A DNA stretch of 64,000 nucleotides from the NCBI GenBank assembly GCA_029237695.1, contig CM055268.1, positions 53,219,131 through 53,283,130 of the forward strand, in the 5' to 3' direction. Source of the stretch: Conchocele bisecta. Its lineage: Eukaryota > Mollusca > Bivalvia > Lucinida > Thyasiridae. The translations under genes and the position numbers were made by a program. Under the pieces are notes generated by a model, which saw only the letters and a program-made list of their open reading frames with translations, ran no database searches and had not been told where the DNA came from. Each line of letters starts with the position of its first letter. Within the stretch, counting starts at the first letter, position 1. This document shows positions 11,552 to 21,772 of the stretch, one piece after another.

Positions 11552-11855
11552 AGTAGCCGATTTCACCAACATTGCAAAGTATACTTTTCTAGCAAAGTAT
11601 ACTTTGAGGGAGTAATCATTTATTTTTCCTGAAATGCATTATTTCATATAGAACTAACCACTGCATATATTTGATGATTAAAAGTATGCAGAATTATTAT
11701 ACTGAATTTATTACATTATCACAGCCAAATTGGCTGTGATAATGTAATACATTCAGTATAATAAATATTAATAAATTTATCTAAAATTGAAAATGTCTCC
11801 CTAGTATACTTTGCTAGATAAGTATACTTTGCAATGTTGGTGAAATCGGCTACTG
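11552..11855. mobile_element. Family I MITE
   Basis: TAGCCGATTTCACCAACATT to AATGTTGGTGAAATCGGCTA, with AGTATACTTT motifs and the central stem TTATCACAGCCAAATTGGCT. About 300 bp; one of four copies. Confidence 0.85.
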
Positions 11856-11959
11856 AGACATAGATAGATACTATACAAAATCATTGCAAGCACGTAGTAA
11901 CATACATGTCTGTAGGAGTGGTCAACCACGTCATAAATTGTTCATAAGTTCGTTCATTC

Positions 11960-12009
11960 GGCTTATATTTAAGGGTGGGAATTGGCTCGAACACCTTCCA
12001 TACCCGGTA
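11960..12009 (-). repeat. SINE 3'-end fragment
   Basis: CTTATATTTAAGGGTGGGAA and GGCTCGAACACCTTCCATAC are the reverse complement of the SINE-type 3' segment seen at 30195-30245. A family J element is inserted next to it. Confidence 0.45.
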
Positions 12010-12014
12010 TATAC

Positions 12015-12432
12015 CATGGGCGGATTGATCATTCAGGGAGGGGGGGGGACCAGCCCTAAAATTCGCCGAGTAAATATTTTTTGCAAGTTACAAGGCACGT
12101 TTCATGCCAAGTGCCATGTATTCCATGCATTTTTCGGTCGTTGTCTTATTGTTTAAAAATTTAAACGTTTTCAATAAAAAATCATGTCTAAACATACTGT
12201 GACAGTGTCAATATTTGTGTTCCAAAATGCGCCAGAACGCAGGAAATGCGATGTAGATTTCAAAAAAAATCCGGGGGGAAATGCCCCCGGACCCCCCTAG
12301 CCTCCGCTCGGTCGACTATTTTGCAATACTTGACTATATTATCGAACAAGCTCGTTCGATAATATAGTCAAGTATTGCAAAATAGTTACGCGCCCCCCCC
12401 CCCCCTAACCCGAAATCCTGGATCCACGCCTG
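12015..12432. mobile_element. Family J element, TSD TATAC
   Basis: Termini are CATGGGCGGATT and GGATCCACGCCTG. TATAC is duplicated at 12010-12014 and 12433-12437. Subterminal G and C tracts sit at both ends. The interior carries GGCACGTTTCATGCCAAGTG and the ATAATATAGTCAAGTATTGC inverted pair. A 5-bp duplication with CAGG/CCTG-like ends suggests a hAT5-type non-autonomous element (inference). Confidence 0.85.
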
Positions 12433-12762
12433 TATACTGTTCGATTATGTGGATCCTATAAACTCTGCGTAATTGTAATTGCACCATATTTATAAATTAA
12501 ATACGAGTGTAATGTATACATAGTTTTAAAGCCACTCGAATGCAAGACATTACACGTAGATTTCTTTTCCATGGCAGATCCCACCTACCAAACGCGCTAC
12601 GTCACTGATAAGTGACCGTGAAACCCACCGAAAGCAATCGCAGTATTAATTAAATGTGTCAGTGGAAGAAGGGGGCTAACTCCACGAGGGTGTTAGCCTC
12701 CTTATCCCATTGACCTCTTCAATTATATGTGTCAGGTTTAGAGTAGTTCTACTGAAGTATTG
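12433..12762. other. Mostly unassigned; small hairpin
   Basis: 12665-12730 has a small palindrome AGAAGGGGGCTAACTCC / GTTAGCCTCCTTATCC, related to hairpins near 3105 and 27450. Otherwise nothing recognised. Confidence 0.4.
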
Positions 12763-13057
12763 TTTTTTTTTTTTTTTTTTTTTTGCTTATATTTAACGGC
12801 GGCACTGGCTCGAGGACCTTGCATGCCGTCTCCCAAGAATGGGAGAAAGAACGGAGGTAGAGATTTTTTGAGAGAAGCCGGTAATTCGTATTTACAGAGC
12901 AACTACGAATTATCGGTACCCATTCACAGCTGGGTGAACTGGAGCAGTGTGGATAAAGTGTCTTGCTCAAGGACACAACGCAGCGCCTCCGGTGAGGCTC
13001 GAACCCACGACCTTTAGATCAGCAGTCTGACGCTCTAACCACTAGGCCACTGCGCTC
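12763..13057 (-). mobile_element. tRNA-derived SINE, near full length
   Basis: Read on the minus strand: GCAGTGGCCTAGTGGTTAGA (A box), GGTCGTGGGTTCGAGCC (B box), then GTGTCCTTGAGCAAGACAC, CACCCAGCTGTGAATGGGTA, CGAGCCAGTGCCGCC and a poly(A) tail (the T run at 12763-12784). The central motifs resemble MetaSINE-type elements of invertebrates (recollection). Intact pol III boxes and a long A tail suggest a young copy. A related headless fragment is at 25985-26090. Confidence 0.85.
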
Positions 13058-13516
13058 CCTGAAGTATTGTCTTGTGACCAGCTGTATATGAGGCGACACG
13101 TCCTAGCATGCGGTCACGTGAATGGCTACTTATGTCGCGTGATAGGTTATCTTTACGGTGTTTGTTTACCGACCCATGTCCACTAGATACCGCCATAGCA
13201 ACGCGCTGTGTCCACTAGATATATTCATGGCAACGCAGTGACCAGTGCTGATAACGTTCTGTAGATAATCATGTATTATCTGGCCACACGATCTGACAAA
13301 ACCGGGCTTAGAGTATTTGACCAGTGTAGACCAGCCTGCGCATTCGAACTGTCTGGCCATGTACTGAATAATATTTAGGCAACGCACCCTAGGCGCTGGG
13401 TTTCAGACATGCGCAGAACGTGACGAAACAGGTGCAGTAAAACTATTTAAATTATATATTTGCATCGTATTTCAGAACTAAATTGTATTCATGAGACGCC
13501 TGAAAAAATGGATTAG
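13058..13516. other. Unassigned
   Basis: Short internal near-repeat CCATGTCCACTAGATA / CTGTGTCCACTAGATA. A frame at 13166-13387 on the minus strand has no recognisable similarity. Confidence 0.35.
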
Positions 13517-13861
13517 TACGGAGCCCCACAGGGGACGTAGCATTTTCTTTTTATTAATTCATTCCCACGAAATAACAATTCGTTCCCACGAAATAACAAT
13601 TCGTAATAACAATTCGTTCCCACGAAATAACAATTCGTTCCCACGAATTAACAATTCGTTCGCACGAATTAACAATTCGTTCCATCAATTTAACAATTCG
13701 TTCCATCAATTTAACAATTCGTTCCCACGGGAACGAATTGTTAATTCGTGGAAAGGAATTGTTATATCGTGGGAACGAATTGTTAAATTGAGGGAACGAA
13801 TTTTTATTTCCTGGGAACGAATTAATAACAAAAAAATCCATGTCCCCTGCGGGGCTCCGTA
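13517..13861. mobile_element. Family G foldback, TSD GATTAG
   Basis: TIRs begin TACGGAGCCCC and end GGGGCTCCGTA. GATTAG is duplicated at 13511-13516 and 13862-13867. Each arm is a run of 18-20-bp units of the type TTCGTTCCCACGAATTAACA, in opposite orientation in the two halves. Long open frames in several registers are an artefact of these short units. Confidence 0.85.
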
Positions 13862-14180
13862 GATTAGTAATACACAATAACTAATTAATATAATAATAAT
13901 TAATGCTAAACAATAACAGTCTTTCAACCATCGATGGTTACTAATTTAATTGTATGTATACTATTTACTTGCATAAATATTTGGGTTAACTATATGGAAA
14001 CCTATTTTTATATGTGGTATTGTGTGATCATTGCACAAAAAAAACTAATTTTATTTCATAAATTTTCATTTGTGTTACGTGAATAGCCAAACTGTATAAT
14101 CAAATTATCAATTTCTGATAGTATACACTTGCATATTTTAGTTGATCTAATGAAATGGTGCGATTGGTCGACACATGGTA
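13862..14180. other. No recognised feature
   Basis: Very AT-rich with TAATAATAATTAAT runs. No coding signal. Confidence 0.35.
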
Positions 14181-14422
14181 TTACCCCTTTCAACCCTAAG
14201 GAACTGGAATGTACTGTGATATGCTAATGTTCCGACCAATCCAATGGTCACAAAATGATTTTCAGATTCGTCCATTTATGAAAAAGGGGTGTTTTTGTTC
14301 TAAGAAATATGAAAATTACTTGCAAAAAGTGCAGATCCTGATGAGACGGCTCGTTACTAGCCGTCTCATCAGGATTTGCACTTTTTGCATAAACCGCTAT
14401 AGCGGGATTTCTGGTTCAAAGG
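14181..14422. mobile_element. Family M foldback
   Basis: TTACCCCTTTCAACCC, AAAATGATTTTCAGA.TCGTCC and the central stem GATGAGACGGCTCGTTAC / AGCCGTCTCATCAGG. One of five copies. Confidence 0.75.
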
Positions 14423-14652
14423 GAAGCGAAAAACCCATATTGAACGGGCCGTTTAAACAATAGATATATAAACAAATGTTCATGTTCGATCCTTCGTGTG
14501 CTGAAGGCGTCCTTTGCGTACATTAGGCACTTGTCTGTCATATGTTTGCAGCAAACAGGCTCTTGTCTTACATGTGCATGCAGCAATAACAAAAATAAGT
14601 ACCAAATATTGAACATATTCCGCCATATTCGCACATTCAGATGTCTAGCAGT

Positions 14653-14902
14653 ATTAACCCTTAGACCGCTACTCACAACAATTTTCGTCTGCTGTTGGTG
14701 TTATATCTTGCCTTATTTCTCAAATAAAACATGGTATGGCAGCACTTCACAATCATTTCCAATGGAAATGATTCTGAAGTGCTGTCAAAGCATGTTGTAA
14801 ATTATTCTAAAGTGCTGTCAAAGCATGTTTTTGATGATAAAAATGGAAAATAGAAAATAAACAGCAGACAACAAAAAATAAGATAGCGGTGTAAGGGTTA
14901 AT
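14653..14902. mobile_element. Family S foldback
   Basis: TTAACCCTTAGACCGCT to AGCGGTGTAAGGGTTAA with inverted CAGCAGACAAC, CAAAGCATG and CATTTCCAATGG. Internal direct repeat TCTAAAGTGCTGTCAAAGCA. Shares its terminal TTAACCCTT type with family M. Confidence 0.75.
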
Positions 14903-15145
14903 TATTTGAACCCGAAAGCCCGCTATAGCGGTTTATGCAAACAGTGCAGATTCGGATGAGCCGGCTCGTAACGAGCCGTCTCATCAGGATCTGCACTGTT
15001 TGAAAGTAATTTTTATATGTTTGAGAACAAAAAATACCTCTTTTCATAAATGGACTAGTCTGAAAACCATATGTTGACGGTTGGATTTGTCGGAAAATTA
15101 ACATATCAAAATCAATTCCAGTTATTTAGGGGTGAAAGGGTTAAC
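14896..15145. mobile_element. Family M foldback, inverse copy
   Basis: Same family as 14181-14422 in the opposite orientation; with the S element between, the block 14181-15145 forms one large inverted arrangement. Ends at TTTAGGGGTGAAAGGGTTAA. Confidence 0.75.
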
Positions 15146-15317
15146 AGAAATAAAAAGAAGCATACTCTCCCAACCTAGTTTGTTTCTGGACCGTTGCCCG
15201 CAACACAGGTTTTTTTCTTATAGACTCATGGCTAATGTATTCCCGCCCGGGATGTGGGTGCTGGTTTTAGACGATGGCCGGCACTCACGGGGAGTTAACT
15301 AACCTTAATTGTCTCTG

Positions 15318-15372
15318 TTACAAAAACAAAATAATCGCCTCTATAGACATTAGGCGATTATTTTTGTTTTCA
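15318..15372. repeat. Small hairpin
   Basis: CAAAAACAAAATAATCGCCT and AGGCGATTATTTTTGTTTT are inverted over a short loop. Unclassified. Confidence 0.6.
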
Positions 15373-16316
15373 TAACAATTTTTATTTCTCTGACTTTCTG
15401 CTGGTTTCTAAACATAATTAGGACATTTTAACCATTTTACCAGCCCTGCCTCATCCATATTATAGCCATGAAAGGTAGCAGTGACCAGTTAGCCGCCAGT
15501 TTCGTATAATGGTACAAATATTACACTTTCTGATGATTAAAATTCATTTTAATTGTTTAATTATTATTTTGTAGTTGATTTTGTATTTTATTCAGATTTT
15601 ACATCGTATTAATTGATGAATGCTCATTCCAGGGCCATCTGACCTGTTCCCATTGACAGAAATGGGCAAATACGAATTGAGGGTATGTTGTGACAAAAAA
15701 TAACAGATTTTTCTGGGAGTTTCAAACAATAATTAATTTCAGAGAAAACTCATCGATGGGAACTGGTTTGCACCATGATAGTACATTTGCCTCTGGATGA
15801 TGATTGAGAACACAAACAACATTTAATCTGTAGTTCCGCAAGTGACGTGGCACGGAATCGTTTTAAAGTGAATATTTTACCTCAGAATTGGATAATTTTA
15901 AAGAGCCTGCACCGAGATATGTCACATTCCTGCATAGGTAAGGAGCACTAATAGAGCAGCATATTTGTGTTTATGTAAAAGCTTCTAGTGTATCTAGGTC
16001 ACAAATGTCGAACGCATATTGCTGTCTGCCCACTTATTTGGAATATTGCATTTTAAATACATACTGTCCGAGGGAGTGAAATGGATAATTTTAAATTAAC
16101 TGGTCACTGCCCCCTTACGCACCCTTGTCTGATAACTGACAGCTAATATAACTAAGGGCATGCACTGCTATATAGATTGTAGATATAGCACAGCATTATT
16201 ACCTCCCTTCGTTAGTGTTTTAAGATTGTAGTATCCGCACGGTTAGATGGGTCAAATACATATGTACCCTACATCCTTGTGTTGGTGGATAGACTAAGAG
16301 TGTCCGTGTGGGGATG
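15373..16316. other. No recognised feature
   Basis: About 0.9 kb AT-rich sequence without repeat families, long frames or splice-compatible coding signal. Confidence 0.35.
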
Positions 16317-16690
16317 TATTATAAGAATGAATGGCCTTTTTGTGGAATTTATCGGGGTATAAACTTGGAAAAGCCACTTTCGCAATTGGCGATAAAAATA
16401 AACAATTGGCGATAAAAAATTACAATTTTCGAAAACTTTTCCAAGTTTATATCCCCGATAAATTCCACATAAAGGCCATTCATTCCTTATAATTCCAGCA
16501 TTTGAAATAAATTCATCAAGAAAATGTGTTTATTTTCCGTTTTCTTAAGAATTATTTTAACTGCGCCTGACGGTTACGGAAAGTAGTTCGGCATGGAGCT
16601 TACTGGGATATAAATTTTGGACGGAGACTTGCAACGGACCAATCAAATGTTAGGGAATTGTGTAAATATTTTTGTGCTGGAATTATTGAC
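16317..16690. repeat. Family N dispersed repeat, copy 1
   Basis: A foldback (GAATGAATGGCCTTTTTGTG and GGTATAAACTTGGAAAAG, mirrored) precedes a unique-looking part (GTGTTTATTTTCCGTTTTCT, GACGGTTACGGAAAGTAG, GGACCAATCAAATGTTAGGG). The same 0.37-kb order is found at 29229-29685. The stem interior has CAATTGGCGATAAAA, shared with 50443-50667. Confidence 0.7.
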
Positions 16691-16979
16691 AATTGTTAAA
16701 CATGGTAAAATGTTGTGCTCTTTGCAATGTTGTCTCGCATCATTGAAACGGCGAGCACCACCCCTCTCCCAACCCACCACCTCCGTTGGAATTAGACAAA
16801 ATAATAAACTTAACAATATAATTCCCGCCTCTAGGAATTGAATCTGTCTTTAATTCCAAAGAGCAGGACCAGCGTTTTATTTATAGAAATGACAATACAG
16901 ACTGATTTGTGGACAACCTCAACTCAGGAATTGTTTGGCTATATAATTACCCATAGTATCCACAACTCGTCCACCTCCC

Positions 16980-17003
16980 AGCCCCCCCCCCCCCCCCCCC
17001 CCC
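16980..17003. repeat. C homopolymer
   Basis: An essentially uninterrupted run of more than 20 C followed by ACCCCGC. Length is unreliable in such runs. Confidence 0.8.
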
Positions 17004-17189
17004 ACCCCGCTGGGATGGATACGACATTGATACAGGGTATGTGACCTGCGGGTATCCGACGTGACATAATCTGTGACGTTCCTTAAAATCTTCCTAATAA
17101 ATTGACGGATTTTCGGGTGCCGTCACCAGCATTTTTTAAAAGGGGTTCGACTTTGGTTTGGTTTAAACATATTGTATTTGTATATAATT

Positions 17190-17611
17190 CAAGGTGTATG
17201 ATCACGTGGTACTAACAACAACAACAAGTACTGACACTTCCAGAATCCATCTGTTTCAAAGTACAATGTACGTATTATTTCAAGTTGTCCTTATTACGTA
17301 ACGGATTTTTATGAAATATGGCGCATCAAACTCGTCTTGTTAAACTGCATTTGGTGGTCTTTGTATGTTCGCCCAAACTTCTGTCGTTTTTGCGAAGAAT
17401 CGATTTCCGTGTCTACCGACAAGGAAATCGATTCTTCGCAAAAACGACATAAGTCTGTGCCGAACTCCCTGGACCATCAAATGCAGCTCATGAAGACGTG
17501 TTTGCTACGCCATATTTCATAAAAATCCGTTGCATATTAAGGAAAATATCAAATAATACTTACTTTGGAGTGGGCGACGTTGTTGTTGTAACCACGTGAT
17601 CATGCTCCTTG
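17190..17611. mobile_element. Family E foldback, TSD TAATT
   Basis: CAAGGTGTATGATCACGTGG to CCACGTGATCATGCTCCTTG. TAATT is duplicated at 17185-17189 and 17612-17616. The arms mirror CTGCATTTGGTGGTC and GAAGAATCGATTTCCGTGTC. About 420 bp, complete. Confidence 0.88.
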
Positions 17612-18452
17612 TAATTTACAAGTAAGGCATCAGTAGTAGTTTATACAAATGGGATTGGATTGAAAGCAAGTTTATATAAATCCTCTACCTAACATGTGGC
17701 TTAGTATCACAAGCTGCAGGAACCAGGACATAACAAACATAATTAGTACTGCCATTAGCATAAAATGGGATTTTATTCTTGTTTTATGCTCCTCGTTGTT
17801 GCTTCCTGCGATACTGTATTATAGATGACAATATGTAAATATGCACGCATTAACCAATTTTTAACAAAGAAAGGAAAAACAACTACATGTACATGTATTT
17901 TAGTTCGGTATTATACATGTATAACACAAATAGAAAACAATCGACTTTCAGCTGTGATGCAACCGAAATCTGTATGGGGTCCAGAGTGGACGCTTAAAGA
18001 TTTCGCTTGCTACACAGTCCCGGAGAGATTTTGATTTCTAGAAGCCAAATGCTGCAGTCAAGTATGTTGGTACATGTAGAACAGATAGCTCCTGGGGGAA
18101 GAGTAGTGGGTTCATGTAAGTAGCATATTTCTGAAAATGAGCATATTGCAATACGTTTGACACCGCTTTACTGTATTTTGTTAGTATGACATTTGAATAC
18201 TATAATGTCTGCTCATTCATGCACTGAAAATAGCTATCGCGGACCTAATTTATATCAGCAAAATCATGCTGGCTCCAAAACAGGGGCTGTTCGTATATGG
18301 ACCCATCGAACCTCCCCTGACGACGCCGTTGTTATTCACGTTGATTATTCATCAAACTCTGAACTCGACTACGAGAAATAAATATTTGCAAACTCCCGAC
18401 GGTGGGTGCAGCCTTATTTCATACAGACAACGGTTTGTACAGGTTAATGCAT
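17612..18452. other. Unassigned
   Basis: Frames here are short and overlap on both strands; no repeat family recognised. Confidence 0.3.
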
Positions 18453-18556
18453 TACAGTGGGGTAAGCGTGTACGTGCACACACGAACGAACACGACAGGT
18501 TGGAACCAACCTGTCGTGTTCGTTCGTGTGTGCACTTACACGCTGACCCCACTGTA
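18453..18556. mobile_element. Family A perfect foldback
   Basis: ACAGTGGGGTAAGCGTGTAC, ACGAACGAACACGACAGG and GTTGGAACCAAC centre, then the mirror to GACCCCACTGTA. Flanked by T/TA. About 104 bp, one of five intact-looking copies. Confidence 0.88.
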
Positions 18557-19821
18557 GGTGATAGATAGATACACTGGACTTCAATGATAATTGTTTCATA
18601 AGAGTGATGTGATATATGAATATAACCTATGTGAATATTGTCTTGTTATTGTATACTATATGGAGCATTGAGGTGCCATCTCCGCCATCTTTGTATGTAC
18701 AAGCCATCGTACAGTTTCACCACTTCGTGTGTTTGACACATACATCAAATAATATGACAGTAAACCAAATAACATTTGGTGCAATACATAATAGACAGAT
18801 ATGACAACAGCAAGCTATAAATATTATGCCAGCAAACTATAAAAAAGACGAGATATCGGAGCATTTCTCCCATCAATCTCAATATAAATTGCAACGTGTA
18901 AACTTTCCATTCTGATGCACAGCCTATGGTACTGTACACGTTACCCATAGGTAAAGTCATATTTACTCACATAGTAGGTGAGTAGACACCAGGGACAATA
19001 CACTCAGGTAACTGCTTACATGTCACTCGAGTTGATGTATATTAAATGTGATACACTGTGCGATTGTCTGTGTATGAGGTTATTTATAATGGTGGTTCAT
19101 GATGTTAAAAACACAGGCACAAACCTCTCCAGAAAACTGACATAATTTACAGTTTGGTGTAATATAATTGATAGGAGTCCGTTCTCCTGACTTTTCTACA
19201 TGTGATTAGCTACATTATATCATATGTTCTACTTCACATTTTAAGTCCTTTGTCAAACGGCAGAACAGGTGAAACTGACTGATGGCTGGAACACACAAAG
19301 ATGGCCGACTTGGCCACCGCATGTGCCTTGTAGGATACAGTAATGAGACAGTGTTCACATATATGTTATACATATATTCCATCATATTTACAAAGCAATT
19401 ATCTTTGAATCAAACGATGATCAGGTATATAGTTGGTCCTTAATGTCGGCATCGAATGAACAAGTGGACTCGGGAGTAGTGAGCATTCATTTTTGACAAG
19501 GGCGACCACTGCGGATCGGTTGTAAAGAGACCATATGCGGGTTATTTCCCTTCATCCAGTGAATGGGTCATGGGTGTAATTGATTTTCAAGTTTTATTTG
19601 ATGTTTCCGTATGCCCTTTAAATTACACGAATACACACCTCACAACCTATATTTATCCTATCCATAAACCCGACCACCCACACAATTGAATGATGTTTTA
19701 TTGGCCTTTGCAGTGTATTAACACAGTGTATTATAATCATAATACAGTACTAAAAATATGCGTTGTGCTTCATTGTTTACCATAGTTTCTCGACCAATGA
19801 AAGAACAGCATTTCGTCTCCA
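18557..19821. other. Unassigned
   Basis: Mostly AT-rich. 19352-19445 resembles 8407-8500 (TGTTCACATATATGT.ATAC and GCAATTAT.CTTGA), an unclassified dispersed repeat. AATAAA on the minus strand at 19702-19697 is discussed with the next entry. Confidence 0.35.
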
Positions 19822-20057
19822 TTAATCGTATATTGCGACGCTTTCGACACTATCTATTAAAGTAATCATTAACTGTTCAGCCGCTATGTTTAGAGCTGAT
19901 TGTTCAAAGTGCACCGCCCGGGCCCCGTCTAATATGTGAGGGTACACGTCGCAGACATGAAATTCGCCCGATTCACACACGGGCTCTAAATCCTCCGGCG
20001 GCTCCTGCGAATAGAAAAATCGCGCGGCCACCGGCTGATATGTAAGGGCCGCTTAAC
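19822..20057 (-). CDS. Candidate terminal exon, unknown protein
   Basis: I do not recognise this protein. On the minus strand a possible acceptor (CCCTTACATATCAG) precedes an open stretch beginning PVAARFFYSQEPPEDLEP, then CESGEFHVCDVYPHILDG and QSALNIAAEQLMITLIDS, ending at TAA (19824-19822). AATAAA lies about 120 nt further on (19702-19697). The segment is CpG- and GC-rich against an AT-rich background and acidic in composition. No upstream exon was found in the window, and only GTG starts the frame in place, so it is either the last exon of a larger gene, a gene relic, or chance. The left boundary at 20034-20057 is uncertain. Confidence 0.3.
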
Positions 20058-20940
20058 TGGGACGATGTCGAAAACATTCGACGTTTCTGTTGTCTCAATA
20101 TGAAAAGCTTCAATCTGAATGCACGCTAGCAGGTGTGCCATGTTAATATAAGAACTAGATACAGTAACTGTGGGATTATATTTCAAGGCAACATGTTGGG
20201 GACATTAGTGTCATGAACTGTGAGTGAAAATATTGTCAAATCGTGACACACATACAATAAGACTGTGTGCACTAGCAATTCATATGGTTCTTCTAGTACT
20301 GTTCGACGATCAAGGATCTCTTGACTTGGGGTCTTGTTATTATTTTGTATCTTCCGCCTCTCATTTCTTCGTACGTTGGAACCCTCGCATTTTGAGTTGA
20401 GTCTCCAAAAGACAAACTGCTACCGTAACACTCCCAAAACAAACACAAGGCGGTGGTAGGACAAGCTGATAGTGTGGTAACAAATGTCTCAAATATGTTA
20501 CCATAGCCATTTTGTCCATGTGGCAGACTTCCACGCGCTACGCTTGAAGGTGGTCTCCCACTAGGCGAGTGGGAGACTGCGATGGAGTAGAAATTACATG
20601 TAAATGATGCAGGCCTTTGCTCTCACGCTATTCGAGTGACTGTGAACTGTACATAGTGAGTAGCGCATTGAAGTAAAGGTGCCTGTTGTCAGACATGAAC
20701 ACTGCCTTTCAGAGCAAACAGTTTTTTTAAATTGGAATTTGTGGACTTTAGTTTTATTACATGTATTTACTTGTGCATTATATTAAGTTGTCTTGTTAGT
20801 TATCAGAGTCAGTTTCCAAAGTGGTTGATAGGAATATTATTCTTCTTTTGCAATAAAAGCAAACTTTCTTCAATGACACGTGTTTTATGGACAAACAATT
20901 ATTTACAAAAGAATCGAGTATCGTTCATTTCTTATATTCA
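20058..20940. other. Unassigned
   Basis: 20500-20600 has a small hairpin-like GGTGGTCTCCCACTAGGCGA / GTGGGAGACTGC. Nothing else recognised. Confidence 0.3.
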
Positions 20941-20969
20941 CCTGCACGTGCTCTAGATTGTTATGTACA

Positions 20970-21012
20970 TTGACGGTAACCGATTCTTCGTCAAAAGTTA
21001 CGACGGAAGGCG
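20970..21012. repeat. Family F centre fragment
   Basis: GACGGTAACCGATTCTTCGT matches the reverse complement of the F centre at 6297-6320. Only a fragment. Confidence 0.45.
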
Positions 21013-21049
21013 CTAAAAACGTCCTCATCAACAGCAATGTCGTCTATGC

Positions 21050-21157
21050 GCTGGAAAATGTGGTCCGCGAGAATGTAAATGAAGGGAGATAACTCAAGGT
21101 TTCGAAACCTTGAGTTATCTCCCTTCACTTATATTCTCGCGGACCACATTTTACAGC
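21050..21157. repeat. 108-bp near-perfect foldback
   Basis: GCGCTGGAAAATGTGGTCCG, CGAGAATGTAAATGAAGGGA and GATAACTCAAGGTTTC are mirrored exactly around TTCGAA. Seen once here. Confidence 0.85.
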
Positions 21158-21214
21158 GCATGCGTAGGTTAGAAAACACTAAATTACGGCAGCCTAAAAA
21201 GGACATTCGAAATG

Positions 21215-21345
21215 TTTTCACCTCGTTCCCACGAAAGAGCATCTCGTTACCACGAGATATGATATCGTTACCACGAGTGAGCTATCTCGTTCCCACGACA
21301 CAACACCTCGTTCCCACGACATAGAATCTCGTTTCCACGACATAG
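21215..21345 (+). repeat. Array of CTCGTTCCCACGA units
   Basis: Seven units of about 19-20 bp, (C/A)TCGTT(C/A)CCACGA plus 6-8 variable bases (AGAGCAT, GATATGATA, GTGAGCTAT, CACAACAC, CATAGAAT). Same design as the arms of family G but a different spacer, and it lies directly outside the left TIR of the 3.9-kb element. Confidence 0.75.
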
Positions 21346-21347
21346 TT

Positions 21348-21694
21348 AGTACCTGGCATGTAGACCTGCTTGCAAATCGGTGTTACCGCAGTTTCTCACT
21401 TGAACTAAGTCAATGGGTCCATAGACATGAACAATCACAGAGGTGCTTGCCCGCCACCCCGGGACGAATGGAGATATTGTCAAATCCAAAATGAAAATGT
21501 AACATTTTAAATTTTGAGAGTATATTCACATGTAATACTTCTATTTTGACTAATTGGAATGTTGGGAATTTATTTCTGATATCATTTTCATCATTTGAGG
21601 TCGATTTTACCTACCATTATCTAATATTCCGACGTAAATTACCCCACCCACCCACAAATATATATGATTTCTGCATGTGATGTTTTCCCATACG
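21348..21694 (+). repeat. Left terminal inverted repeat
   Basis: Matches 25233-24866 in reverse complement with substitutions and small gaps. Inner ends still align at TGCATGTGATGTTTTCCC against AGCATATGATGTTTTTTT. Confidence 0.72.
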
Positions 21695-21772
21695 TTCCAC
21701 ATACATTTATACATTTTTTTCACATAAAACATTAAAACATTAAAACAGCAGAGCAGTATTATCAAGGATTCC

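Noticed and set aside
13491..13927. 123-, 107- and 73-codon frames rich in NNSFPR repeats
   Set aside because: Products of family G arms made of short stop-free units; both strands are equally open.
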